Source: JAUCQB01 sp964586235
GTDB lineage: Bacteria; Planctomycetota; Phycisphaerae; UBA1845; PWPN01
DNA length: 64,000 nt
Direction of reading: 5' to 3'
NCBI GenBank assembly: GCA_964586235.1
Contig: CAZPIO010000016.1
Location: 1-64,000 of the forward strand
In this document: positions 26,069 through 34,685 of the stretch, piece by piece
Numbering within the stretch: the stretch's first letter is position 1
Layout: every line of letters starts with the position of its first letter
The notes under the pieces: model-generated
The model's input: only the letters and a program-made list of their open reading frames with translations
The model's database searches: none
What the model was told of the DNA's origin: nothing
Made by a program: the position numbers and the translations under genes

Positions 26069-26784
26069 CAGGGTTCGGGGGTACCGCTCGGCAAGACTGC
26101 CTGGTTCGCAGGCATGAGAGACGACTCAATTCGTGCTGTCTCGGCCAGGATGACATCTCGGGAGGCTTGTGCCCTGAGCACCTGCTTGAAGGCCGTGTCC
26201 CGGAGAGCGAACGAAAGCAGCGACAACATCCGCAGGTGAGAGCGGACAGTGGGGCTGATCAGAGTGAACAGCGTGTGCACGGGCTGGCCGTCGAGTGCTC
26301 CAAACTCGATCGGCTGCTCGAGGAAGCAGAGGGTTACGGAAGGTTGCGGCACGTGCAAGACCACCGGGTTTCGGACGTGCGGAATGGCGATCCCTTCGCC
26401 CATTCCCGTCGAGCCCAGGGATTCGCGGGCCAGCAGCACCTGGTACATGAATTCGCGGTCGACGTCGTCAGGCAGTCGCAGGACGTCCACGACGGATCGC
26501 AAAGCTGAGGCTTTGTCGGTGCCGTCGATGCGGTAGAAGATCCCGCCCGCCTTGAGGGCGTCCGAAAGCCCGCTCGGTTCGGCCTGGCTGCCCTCGGGCT
26601 CAGCAAAGATCTCCGCCGAAACGTTGAGTCTCCTGGAAGTAGCCCATTCCAGAAGCTCCGTTCTGTTGAATCTGAACTGATCACCGATGCGATAGACGGG
26701 CAGAGTGCCTTGGTCGATCCAGCGATAGATCGTCCGGTCAGAAACATTGAGGAGCTTGGCGGCGTCGCGAACAGTCAGGGTCAT
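26068..26784 (-). CDS. Excisionase-type HTH fused to PTS EIIA-like domain, operon leader
   Basis: This 238-residue protein has an excisionase/MerR-type DNA-binding domain at its N terminus (MTLTVRDAAKLLNVSDRTIYRWIDQGTLPVYRIGDQFRF), then from about residue 80 a fructose/Ntr-type PTS EIIA domain with the active-site region GMGEGIAIPHVR, whose His could accept phosphate. It probably regulates the operon in response to phosphoryl flow through a PTS relay, though no EI or HPr gene is nearby. The start at 26784 has GGAG upstream. It is the first gene of the seven-gene operon, behind a near-consensus promoter, and shares one base with the next gene. Confidence 0.83.
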   Translation of the reverse strand: MTLTVRDAAKLLNVSDRTIYRWIDQGTLPVYRIGDQFRFNRTELLEWATSRRLNVSAEIFAEPEGSQAEPSGLSDALKAGGIFYRIDGTDKASALRSVVDVLRLPDDVDREFMYQVLLARESLGSTGMGEGIAIPHVRNPVVLHVPQPSVTLCFLEQPIEFGALDGQPVHTLFTLISPTVRSHLRMLSLLSFALRDTAFKQVLRAQASRDVILAETARIESSLMPANQAVLPSGTPEP

Positions 26785-26821
26785 CCGGTGTCTCCAACTG
26801 TCATTGCGGACAGACCGCGAC

Positions 26822-26850
26822 ATATTAGGATGTAGACAAGCGAATGTCAA
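26822..26850 (-). promoter_or_regulatory. Near-consensus sigma-70 promoter of the Ehr operon
   Basis: On the minus strand TTGACA (26850-26845), a 17-base spacer, and TAATAT (26827-26822) precede the regulator gene start at 26784 by about 38 bases. The -35 box is perfect and the -10 box is close to consensus. Confidence 0.75.
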
Positions 26851-26945
26851 CCAAAGTTACGCTGCGTGTACATATGTCATAGACTGCTCATAAAAGTCGT
26901 TCTTATGCGAAAGTATCCTGCTGTAAGGCGTGGGTGCCCTGTTCC

Positions 26946-26974
26946 TTGTGTTAGCGATCGTAGGTTATTATAAA
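26946..26974 (+). promoter_or_regulatory. Sigma-70-type promoter toward the EF-hand gene
   Basis: TTGTGT, a 17-base spacer, and TATAAA on the plus strand. The -10 box is good and the -35 box weak. No gene other than the EF-hand gene lies downstream in this direction. Confidence 0.5.
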
Positions 26975-27243
26975 AAAGGATGTTATGTTTGCATGAGCCG
27001 GATCAGCATATCATTTATCTGAGCGTATGCTCGATACCTAGTTTTGAAGGTGCAACCCTGGACCACCGTTCCCGCAATAGTCGTGTAGGTTCGACGTTTT
27101 GCCATTCGGTCGCGGGAAGGGCGGACGCATCCTCCAGTTGTGCAGGGGGGCTGTCTGCGGCCCGGCTGGCGTCATGGCGGCTGCCAGTCAGAGCCCAAAC
27201 AATTGACCGAACGTCTGGCCGTGAGTGAGAAGGAGTCTGAGTG

Positions 27244-28149
27244 ATGAATCGCAGGCTAATCAGGGTAATCGGGGCTGCGGCGGCGTGCGCCGCTTTGCTG
27301 CTGGTGGTGTCATGGGCGTGGGGGCAGGACAAGGCGGGACCTCCCGCGGACAAGTTGTCGAAATTGCTCCAGAAGCATCCCGACGCGGATGCCAACAAGG
27401 ATGGAACGCTGACGCCCGAAGAGGCCCGAGCTTACATGCGGAGCAAAGGCACCAGGCCGGGCAAGGGCGGGCCGGGTGGAGTCGGGGGTGGAATGATGGG
27501 CTTTGGCGATCCCGCCCAGATCATCAAAAACCACCCGGAGTGGGACACCAATAAGGACGGCACGCTCACCGACGAGGAAATCCGCGCCGGCCGAGCGGCC
27601 ATGTGGGGTATGAACCGCGAGGAGATGGAAGCGAAAATCCTCAAAGAGCATCCTGAAGCGGACACGAACGGCGATGGGAAACTCAGCCCGGACGAATTCG
27701 CGGCGCTGCGGGCCAAGGGTTGGGTTCCGCCTTTCGGTCGGCCCATGCCGCCGGCACTTGCCCTGGATCAACTGATCGAGCGTTTTGCGGAAGCCGATCT
27801 CGACGGCAACGGACAGCTCAGCAAGGAGGAACTGATCAAGTTCCGCCAGCAGTTTGGTCCGGGGCCGGGTGTGAAAGGCGGTTTTGGCGGCTTTGGCCCG
27901 CCGGGTGACCGGCCCATTCCCGAGCAGGCGCGGGCCAAAATCCTGAAGAAGCATCCGGAGGCTGATACCGACAAGGATGGCACGTTGAGCGAGGCCGAGG
28001 CAAAGGTCTTCATGGAGCAGCAACGGGGCCAGGGCAAGGGCTGGGGCGTCAAGGCCGGCAAAGGCCCGGGCGACGGCAAAGGGCGTCATGGGAAGGGGCC
28101 AAAGGGCGCAGAGGGCGGCGCGGGCGGTCAGCAGAGCGGCTCGCAATAA
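27244..28149 (+). CDS. Secreted EF-hand calcium-binding protein
   Basis: This protein of about 301 residues has a signal peptide (VIGAAAACAALLLVVSWAWG). It carries five EF-hand loops of the DxNxDGxLxxxE type: DANKDGTLTPEE, DTNKDGTLTDEE, DTNGDGKLSPDE, DLDGNGQLSKEE and DTDKDGTLSEAE. Gly-Pro-Lys-rich linkers separate the loops and the C terminus is very basic and Gly-rich. A Ca2+-dependent structural or adhesive role outside the cytoplasm is likely. GTG at 27241 and ATG at 27244 are both well spaced from AAGGAG; ATG is preferred. A long hairpin with a T-run follows the stop codon. Confidence 0.85.
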   Translation: MNRRLIRVIGAAAACAALLLVVSWAWGQDKAGPPADKLSKLLQKHPDADANKDGTLTPEEARAYMRSKGTRPGKGGPGGVGGGMMGFGDPAQIIKNHPEWDTNKDGTLTDEEIRAGRAAMWGMNREEMEAKILKEHPEADTNGDGKLSPDEFAALRAKGWVPPFGRPMPPALALDQLIERFAEADLDGNGQLSKEELIKFRQQFGPGPGVKGGFGGFGPPGDRPIPEQARAKILKKHPEADTDKDGTLSEAEAKVFMEQQRGQGKGWGVKAGKGPGDGKGRHGKGPKGAEGGAGGQQSGSQ

Positions 28150-28174
28150 GCCGCTGCTGACGGGCCAATAGCCG

Positions 28175-28266
28175 AAGAGCCGTGGATCAGCGGGCAGTGG
28201 GCGGGGCCAAAACCGGGGTACTCGAATCGCGAGGCGGCCCACACACCGCGATCCACGGCTCTTTTT
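28175..28266 (+). terminator. Long hairpin with T-run after the EF-hand gene
   Basis: Arms 28175-28188 and 28250-28263 pair perfectly over 14 bases. Pairing continues inward (28190-28202 with 28237-28249, 10 of 13) around a 34-base loop. TTTTT follows at 28262-28266 on the plus strand only. The stem is far longer than a minimal terminator. Confidence 0.65.
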
Positions 28267-28535
28267 CTTCTCGAGCCGCAAGTCACACTCATTCCGTTTC
28301 CGATCGGGTGGCGATGTATCGGCGGGGTGTGGCTTGATCGCACGATGGTCGCCAGACGGCGGGCCACCAGTTCTTGCCCGTCCGCCGCGAGCCGCGAAAG
28401 ACCGACTACCGGCCGACGCCGAACCGTTGGCCGTCAACGCGAAGCGGACCTACACTCGTTTGAGCGGTGCGAGACGGCTCGACGCAGCTTCGGGGCGGCG
28501 GGGGCCGTATCTGCCCCGTGATAAGGAGACCGGTC

Positions 28536-29159
28536 ATGTCCAAGCTGCTCTATCTGGAGGCCTCACCCCGCAAGGAGCGATCCGCCTCCATTCGTGTGGC
28601 CCGGGAGTTTCTGGACGCCTACCGTTCCACTCACCCGGCGGACGTGGTCGAGACTCTCGATCTCTGGAAGGAAGAGATCCCTGCCTTCGACGGGGAGGCT
28701 ATCAACGCCAAGTATGCCGTTCTTCACGGACAGCCTCACTTGCCGGCCCAGGCTGCCGCGTGGGGCGGAGTCTCGGCGATCGCCGACCGGTTCAAGTCCG
28801 CCGACAAATACCTCTTCAGCCTCCCGATGTGGAACTTCGGTGTGCCCTACCGGCTCAAGCATTACATCGATGTGATCACCCAGCCGGGGTTGACCTTCAC
28901 GTTCTCTCCCGCCGAAGGCTACAAAGGTTTGGTTACCGGCAGGCCGGCGGTCGTGATCTACGCCCGCGGCGGGCAGTACCTCGACGGCGGTGCTGCATAT
29001 GACTTCCAGAAACCATACGTGGAACTGTGGCTCCGCTTCATCGGCTTCACCGACGTGCGTAACATGGTGGTCGAACCGACCCTTGGCGACCCCTCAGCGG
29101 CCGAGAAATCCAAGACCGCCGCCGTGGAGTCTGCGCGAACGATCGCGCGCACGTTCTGA
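28536..29159 (+). CDS. azoR: FMN-dependent NADH-azoreductase
   Basis: This 207-residue flavoprotein has the AzoR flavodoxin-like fold: LYLEASPRKERSASI for the FMN phosphate, SLPMWNFGVPYRLKHYIDVITQPG for the FMN ring and dimer contact, and IYARGGQY in the third FMN-binding loop. It reduces azo compounds or quinones with NADH in the cytoplasm and is usually a stress-defence enzyme. The ATG at 28536 has AAGGAG upstream; an ORF start 23 codons earlier has no homology. It converges with icd across a 48-base gap. Confidence 0.9.
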   Translation: MSKLLYLEASPRKERSASIRVAREFLDAYRSTHPADVVETLDLWKEEIPAFDGEAINAKYAVLHGQPHLPAQAAAWGGVSAIADRFKSADKYLFSLPMWNFGVPYRLKHYIDVITQPGLTFTFSPAEGYKGLVTGRPAVVIYARGGQYLDGGAAYDFQKPYVELWLRFIGFTDVRNMVVEPTLGDPSAAEKSKTAAVESARTIARTF

Positions 29160-29207
29160 ATTGAATCCTTGATTTGCCGGGGAGTCTGGGTTCAGGCCGC
29201 GCGGCCA

Positions 29208-30467
29208 CTACGCCATGTGTTTCACCACCGCCTGGCCGAACTCGCTGCACTTGAGCAGCTTCGCGTCGATGCCTTCATTGACCATCAGGCGGTGGAAGTC
29301 GTAGGTGACCGTTCGGGCAGAGATTGCGCCGTCCATCCCCTTGATGATCAGGTCGGCCGCCTCGGTCCAGCCCATGTATCGCAGCATCATCTCGCCGGAG
29401 AGGATCAGGCTGCCGGGATTGACCTTGTCCTGGTTGGCGTACTTGGGTGCGGTGCCGTGGGTGGCCTCGAAGATGGCATGGCCGGAGTCATAGTTGATGT
29501 TCCCGCCGGGTGCGATGCCGATCCCGCCGACCTGAGCGGCCAGGGCATCGGAGATGTAATCGCCGTTGAGATTGAGCGTGGCGATGACGTCATATTCCGC
29601 CGGCCGGGTGAGGATCTGCTGGAGAAACGCGTCGGCAATCACGTCCTTCACAACGACGCTTCCCTTGTCGGCCGGCAACCGGCACCACGGTCCGCCGTCC
29701 AGGGGCATGGCGCCGAATTCCTGCTGGGCCAGCTCGTAGCCCCAGTCGCGGAAGGCCCCTTCGGTGAACTTCATGATGTTGCCCTTGTGGACGAGGGTGA
29801 CGGATTTTCGCTTGCTCGTGATGGCGTATTCGATGGCGGCTTTGACGAGGCGTTTTGTTCCCTCGGAGCTGACCGGCTTGATCCCATATCCGGTCGTTGC
29901 GGGGAAGCGGACCTTCTTGAAACGGTCGGGGAAGTTCTGCTGGAGCAGCTTGCCGAGTTTCTGCGCATCGGGGGTGCCAGACTGAAACTCGATGCCCGCG
30001 TAGATGTCCTCGGTGTTTTCCCGGAAGATGACCATGTCGATCAGTTCCGGCTGGCGGACTGGCGAGGGCACGCCTTTGAAGTACCGTACCGGCCGCAGGC
30101 ATACGTAGAGATCGAGCATCTGCCGCAGAGCGACGTTCAGTGAGCGGATGCCTCCGCCGACCGGCGTGGTTAGAGGCCCCTTGATGCCGACCAGGTAGGT
30201 GCGAAACGATTCGACGGTCTCATCCGGGAGCCAGTTCTGCGTGGCTTTGAAGGCCTCTTCGCCCGCCAGGACCTTGTGCCAGGCGATCTTCCGTCTGTCG
30301 CCGTAAGCTTTAGCCACGGCCGCATCGAAGACGATTTGCGAGGCCCGCCAGATGTCCGGGCCAGTGCCATCCCCGTCGATGAACGGGATGATGGGCCGGT
30401 CGGGGACATCGAGTCTGGCGCCTGATTTACGGATCGGGTCGCCTGCGGTCGGCTTTAAGGAGGCCAT
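29208..30467 (-). CDS. icd: NADP-dependent isocitrate dehydrogenase
   Basis: This 419-residue protein is a close match to bacterial type I isocitrate dehydrogenase, which oxidises isocitrate to 2-oxoglutarate and CO2 in the TCA cycle. Visible signatures include FIDGDGTGPDIW, the substrate Ser region SLNVALRQ, LRPVRYF, FRENTEDIYAG, and the catalytic Tyr and Lys segments. HGTAPKYANQDKVNPGS and TYDFHRLM contain the Lys-Tyr and Tyr-x-x-x-Arg positions that give NADP rather than NAD preference. Its length is normal for the family. It is a single gene with no aconitase or other TCA gene adjacent. Confidence 0.95.
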   Translation of the reverse strand: MASLKPTAGDPIRKSGARLDVPDRPIIPFIDGDGTGPDIWRASQIVFDAAVAKAYGDRRKIAWHKVLAGEEAFKATQNWLPDETVESFRTYLVGIKGPLTTPVGGGIRSLNVALRQMLDLYVCLRPVRYFKGVPSPVRQPELIDMVIFRENTEDIYAGIEFQSGTPDAQKLGKLLQQNFPDRFKKVRFPATTGYGIKPVSSEGTKRLVKAAIEYAITSKRKSVTLVHKGNIMKFTEGAFRDWGYELAQQEFGAMPLDGGPWCRLPADKGSVVVKDVIADAFLQQILTRPAEYDVIATLNLNGDYISDALAAQVGGIGIAPGGNINYDSGHAIFEATHGTAPKYANQDKVNPGSLILSGEMMLRYMGWTEAADLIIKGMDGAISARTVTYDFHRLMVNEGIDAKLLKCSEFGQAVVKHMA

Positions 30468-30661
30468 GATGCACGGTCCTTTCGTGGATCAGAACAGACA
30501 ATGTCACCCTGAAAGGCGCGGACAACCCCGCTGCCAGTACTGCCAGAGGGTTTCGAGGGGGTGCTCTGCCGCCCGTTCGGGGGCGCAGATGCTAGCGGCG
30601 GGCGCCGCCTGGTGTCAACCGTTGCGCCTGGGGAGCACAGGGAGCACCGCCTGCGGAAGGG

Positions 30662-31771
30662 CTACAACAGTTGCCGCAGCGCCGTGCAGACCGTTTCAAC
30701 CTCCTGCTCGGACAACAGCCCGTGGAAGGGCAGGGCGACGGTCCGGTCGCACAAGGCTTCGCAGACCGGAAACTGCCCGCACCGGTGGCCGAACCGTTCC
30801 CGATAAAACGGCTGTAAGTGTATAGCAGGGAAATAGTTACTGCACCCGATGCCCTGCTTACGAAGCGAATCGAGGATTCGGTCGCGGTCTTGAGCGCTGT
30901 ATTCGTCGGTGAGCCGAACGACCATGACAAACCAACTGACCTGGGAGCCGGGCAGGGGCTTCTGCATGCGGACTCGTTGTTCGCCCTTTAATCGTTCGAG
31001 GTAGTGGTCGGCGGATCGTCGTCTGTTGCCGAGGACTTCGTCTACTCGCCTGATCTGGGCGATGCCCAAGGCGCAGTTGATATCGCTGAGCCGGTAGTTG
31101 TAGCCCAGCCGTTCGTGGGCCAGCCATCCGCCACCCGAACCGCGGCCCTGGCTGCGCATGGAGACGGCCAGATCGCGGATACGGTCGTCGTTGGTGACGA
31201 TCATGCCGCCTTCGCCAGTTGTGATCTGCTTGTTGGGGTAAAAGGCGAAAACGCCCGCGTCGCCGTAGGTGCCGGCCTTCTGGCCATTCAACGTGGCACC
31301 GAGCGCCTCGCACGAGTCCTCAATGACCCGGAGGCCGTGCTTCTGGGCGATCTGGCGGATTCGCGGCATATCGGCCATCTGGCCAAACACGTCAACGGGC
31401 AGAATGGCCCGTGTTCGCGGTGTAATCGCGGCCTCAATGAGGTCGGGGTTGATGTTCCAGGTATCCGGATCGATGTCCACGAACACAGGTACGCCGCCCT
31501 CGAAGAGGATACAGTTTGACGAGGCAATGAACGAAAAGGGCGTGGTGATGACTTCGTCGCCCGGCTGGAGGCCGATGGCTCTCATGCACAGGTGGAGCGC
31601 GCTGGTGCCGCTGTTGACCGCGACGGCATTTCGGCTGCCGACGAAAGCCGCGAAAACCCGCTCGAACTCGGGCAGTTTGGGCCCGAGGGACAGGTTGGGG
31701 GTCTGCAGCACCTCCAGGACAGCGTCACGTTCGGCCTGAGTTATGTCAGGCCGCGAAAGGGATATCTGCAT
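30662..31771 (-). CDS. DegT/DnrJ/EryC1/StrS-family sugar aminotransferase
   Basis: This 369-residue PLP enzyme belongs to the family that aminates keto sugars bound to nucleotides. The PLP lysine is Lys181 in FYPNKQITTGEGG. Other landmarks are NSGTSALHLCMRAIGLQPGDEVITTPFSF, VIEDSCEALGA (the Asp that contacts the PLP nitrogen) and YNYRLSDINCALGIAQ. The start at 31771 has GGAGG upstream; 17 residues of the longer frame are dropped. It is divergent from a nucleotide-sugar dehydrogenase, consistent with a shared job in amino-sugar or uronic-acid synthesis for surface polysaccharide. Confidence 0.9.
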   Translation of the reverse strand: MQISLSRPDITQAERDAVLEVLQTPNLSLGPKLPEFERVFAAFVGSRNAVAVNSGTSALHLCMRAIGLQPGDEVITTPFSFIASSNCILFEGGVPVFVDIDPDTWNINPDLIEAAITPRTRAILPVDVFGQMADMPRIRQIAQKHGLRVIEDSCEALGATLNGQKAGTYGDAGVFAFYPNKQITTGEGGMIVTNDDRIRDLAVSMRSQGRGSGGGWLAHERLGYNYRLSDINCALGIAQIRRVDEVLGNRRRSADHYLERLKGEQRVRMQKPLPGSQVSWFVMVVRLTDEYSAQDRDRILDSLRKQGIGCSNYFPAIHLQPFYRERFGHRCGQFPVCEALCDRTVALPFHGLLSEQEVETVCTALRQLL

Positions 31772-31965
31772 CCGATCCTCCATTTGGGCATTAACCGCAC
31801 CTATACCTATGGGAGTACGCATTATAGCGTCGCCCGGTTTCCGCCGACATATTGGGTCATGACGGCCGGGGGGTCTCGGTCCGGATTATCGGTCCGGTCT
31901 GCAGTGGCAGAAATGGTCGATTCCGCGGCGTCCCCCGGTGAAGACAGATCCTCAGGAGTGCATCG

Positions 31966-33285
31966 ATGCTCGATCGCCAGTTACTCGACAAGATCAATCG
32001 CAAACAGGCCCGCGTGGGAATTCTTGGAATGGGCTACGTGGGTCTGCCGCTGGCCCGGACCTTCTGCAGCATCGGGATGCCGACGGTCGGCTTCGACATC
32101 GATCCCGAGAAGATCAGGATGCTCAAGGCGGGCAAGAGCTACATCAAGCACATCCCGGACAGCAGCGTGGCCGCCATGAAGGCCACCCGGCGGTTCGAGG
32201 CCAGCGCCAATCCCAAGGTCCTGCGCCGATGCGACGCGCTGATCATCTGCGTGCCGACGCCGTTGTCCAAGATGCGCGACCCGGACATGACCTATGTCAT
32301 CAGCACCACCGAGACGATCGCGACACAGCTTCGCCGGGGGCACCTGGTGTCGCTGGAGAGCACCACTTATCCGGGCACGTCGCGTGAGGTGGTCAAGCCG
32401 ATTCTCGAAAAGACCGGGCTGAAGGCGGGCAGGGATTTCTTCCTGGCGTTCTCGCCCGAGCGTGAGGATCCCGGGCGCAAGGATTTCACCACCGAGACGA
32501 TCACTAAGCTGGTCGGCGGCTATGACCCGGCGAGCCTCAGGGTGGCCGCGGCCCTGTACGGCAAGGCGATCAAGAACGTCGTGCCGGTGTCGAGCTGCGA
32601 GGTGGCCGAGGCCGCCAAGATCCTCGAGAACGTTTACCGTTGCGTGAATATCGCGATGGTCAACGAGCTGAAGGTGCTCTTTGACAGGATGGGCATCGAC
32701 GTCTGGGAGGTGATCGAGGCGGCGAAGACCAAGCCGTTCGGGTTCCAGGCGTTCTACCCCGGCCCGGGTCTGGGCGGGCACTGCATTCCGATCGACCCGT
32801 TCTACCTGACCTGGAAGGCCCGGCAGTTCGGGATGGCCACGCGGTTCATCGAGCTGGCCGGCGAGATCAACACGGCCATGCCCGAGTATGTCGTCGAACA
32901 CACGGCCAGGGCACTCAACGAGAAGGGCAAGGCCTTGAAGGGCTCGAAGGTCCTGATCCTCGGGCTGGCTTACAAGAAGAACATCGACGACATCCGCGAG
33001 TCGCCGTCGATCGAGCTGATCGAGATCTTCAGAAAGCGCGGCTGCCACGTCGACTACAACGACCCGTACATATTGGCCACGCACAAGCAGCGCGAGCACG
33101 ATCTGCGGATGAAGTCCGTCGCGCTGACACCGGCCAACATCCGGAAATATGACTGCGTGGTCATCTCCACCGATCACGACTGCTACGACTACGGGATGGT
33201 CGTGAAGCAGGCCAAGATGGTCATCGACACCCGCAACGCCTGCGCCCGCGTGAAGGGGCGGAAGAAGAACGTGTACAAAGCATGA
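31966..33285 (+). CDS. Nucleotide-sugar dehydrogenase (UDP-HexNAc 6-dehydrogenase type)
   Basis: This 439-residue protein oxidises the C6 hydroxyl of a UDP-sugar to a carboxylate in two NAD-dependent steps. The N-terminal Rossmann motif is VGILGMGYVGLPLA. The catalytic Cys273 lies in GLGGHCIPIDPFY, the form seen in the WecC/WbpA/TviB subgroup rather than UDP-glucose dehydrogenases. The C-terminal domain has ILGLAYKKNIDDIRESPS. The product would be an N-acetylated uronic acid for surface polysaccharide, matching the divergent aminotransferase. The ATG has AGGAG seven bases upstream. A TTAGCT-rich element begins three bases after the stop. Confidence 0.92.
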   Translation: MLDRQLLDKINRKQARVGILGMGYVGLPLARTFCSIGMPTVGFDIDPEKIRMLKAGKSYIKHIPDSSVAAMKATRRFEASANPKVLRRCDALIICVPTPLSKMRDPDMTYVISTTETIATQLRRGHLVSLESTTYPGTSREVVKPILEKTGLKAGRDFFLAFSPEREDPGRKDFTTETITKLVGGYDPASLRVAAALYGKAIKNVVPVSSCEVAEAAKILENVYRCVNIAMVNELKVLFDRMGIDVWEVIEAAKTKPFGFQAFYPGPGLGGHCIPIDPFYLTWKARQFGMATRFIELAGEINTAMPEYVVEHTARALNEKGKALKGSKVLILGLAYKKNIDDIRESPSIELIEIFRKRGCHVDYNDPYILATHKQREHDLRMKSVALTPANIRKYDCVVISTDHDCYDYGMVVKQAKMVIDTRNACARVKGRKKNVYKA

Positions 33286-33288
33286 AAA

Positions 33289-33319
33289 AGCTTTTAGCTC
33301 TTAGCTATTAGCCTTTGGC
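33289..33319 (+). repeat. TTAGCT-rich 3' element, copy 2
   Basis: It matches 28 of 31 positions of the element after the DUF6259 gene, in the same orientation relative to the preceding gene. It begins three bases after the TGA of the nucleotide-sugar dehydrogenase. Confidence 0.75.
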
Positions 33320-33830
33320 TCTGTCTCTGGGATCTCCTCTCCCCCTGGTCGTGGGGGAGCCGGAGGAAGTGGTTTGCCAGGCGGTGGGCCGTCGATTGAA
33401 GTAGGGCTGGACGGTGGGTTCGTTTGGCGCTTTTGGGTGGGGCGAGGTCGCGGGACCGGAGGCGGGAGAAGGGGCTTGCTGGTAAATCCTTTCTGATCAT
33501 GCGGTTAACTGTCGCGGGGCCTGGGCTCGTCCGGGTCATTCGCCTCATCTTTTCACCTCCTTGGGCCAGCGGGATATCAATCTGGTTGAAGTCCGCGGGC
33601 CGGCGTGGTTGGCGCGCGGCATCTCCGCTGGGCTCTTTGCGTACATAACACGGCAGCCTGCTCAGCAAAGCTCGATTGGAGCAGAACAACGGCCGCGGAA
33701 GACCCGGAGACACGGAGACGCGGAGAGTAGGGGACGAAAGACGAGACGCCGGCTGCGGTCGCCAGGCGTCCGTCGCTGGCGAGCGGAGACAGGTAGGCTT
33801 CGACACGGGAAGCGGGTGAGGTGTTGTCAA

Positions 33831-33874
33831 CCACGAAACACACGCCTGCCTCGCCGCAGGCGGGAATGACACGA
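33831..33874 (+). repeat. CCACGAA...GGGAATGACACGA palindromic repeat, copy 1
   Basis: Flanks CCACGAAACACACG and GCGGGAATGACACGA enclose a palindrome GCCTGC/GCAGGC. An inverted copy at 37152-37205 keeps both flanks but has a different palindrome. Confidence 0.7.
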
Positions 33875-34685
33875 AAAAGGGGCCCGGCCGAGATGTGGTT
33901 GCATCTCAAAACCTGCGGGAGCAGGCTGTATGCGATGTGGTGTGTCTGGCTTGCGGTGGATGGAGTGTTTATGCGTTCGGGGAGCGCTGGCCGTGGTCGG
34001 AGCGATCGGCGGGGCCGAGCTGGACAAAGAGAGGTGCATGGCAGGGAAATGGGCGAGAAAAACGTGTCCCGCTTTTTGGCTCCTGAGGGACTCTGTCTGC
34101 TGGTAGTCCGGGCCGATGGCCTCTGCGGAGGGGACAGTTTTCCGACTCGGTCGCGCCAACAGCCGGAGGTCCTCTCCTATCGATTCAGTATGAAGCAGCA
34201 GATATCACCGGCGAACAAATACGCGAAAGTTACTCATGTCGACAAAGCCGAACCAACGACAGGAAGAGTGTTTCGCGCGGACGTATTGTCATTGATTCGA
34301 GTTAATTGGCCGCCACAACGTGGCAATGCATGGACGACGCTCAGAACACTCGCGGGCTGTGCGACCCATGATCGGCCACGAACCTGGACACCCCAGCGCG
34401 GCCGTCTGGAACTATTCGGAGAGTATCGGTTTAGTCAAACAGCATAAGTTGTCGCGGTTTGGACACGAATGCTTCTGCCGCACCTGGAAGCAGGCTGCAT
34501 CCAGGTGGCTCTGCCGGGTGACGGTTTGGACTGTGCCAGTAAACCATCCTGCGGCGACAGCCGATTAATACTGCAACCGGAGAGAACCGGTAGCAGCGTA
34601 CACAATTCGATCGCTCGGAGTGGTTGGGAAGACGCCGCGATCAGCCCTCCCATGACACACACAGTGACCTGATGGAGCTTGCCTG

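Larger units (their letters stand above)
26785..27243. other. Divergent regulatory spacer, AT-rich
   Basis: There is no gene here. This is the least GC-rich stretch of the region and carries two oppositely oriented sigma-70-type promoters (26822-26850 minus, 26946-26974 plus) with the palindrome ACATATGT at 26870-26877 between them. The leader to the EF-hand gene would be about 260 bases. Confidence 0.65.
33286..34685. other. 1.4-kb non-coding region with repeats
   Basis: No frame here has a family resemblance, a good ribosome site or consistent codon use. It holds the TTAGCT element at its left end, a palindromic repeat at 33831-33874, and a lower-GC segment from about 34190 to 34640 before the HDOD-GGDEF gene that may contain its promoter. 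It could be decayed genes or a long leader. Confidence 0.5.

Noticed and set aside
33821..34447. 208-residue plus-strand frame
   Set aside because: It runs through a dispersed repeat, has mixed composition and no supported start.
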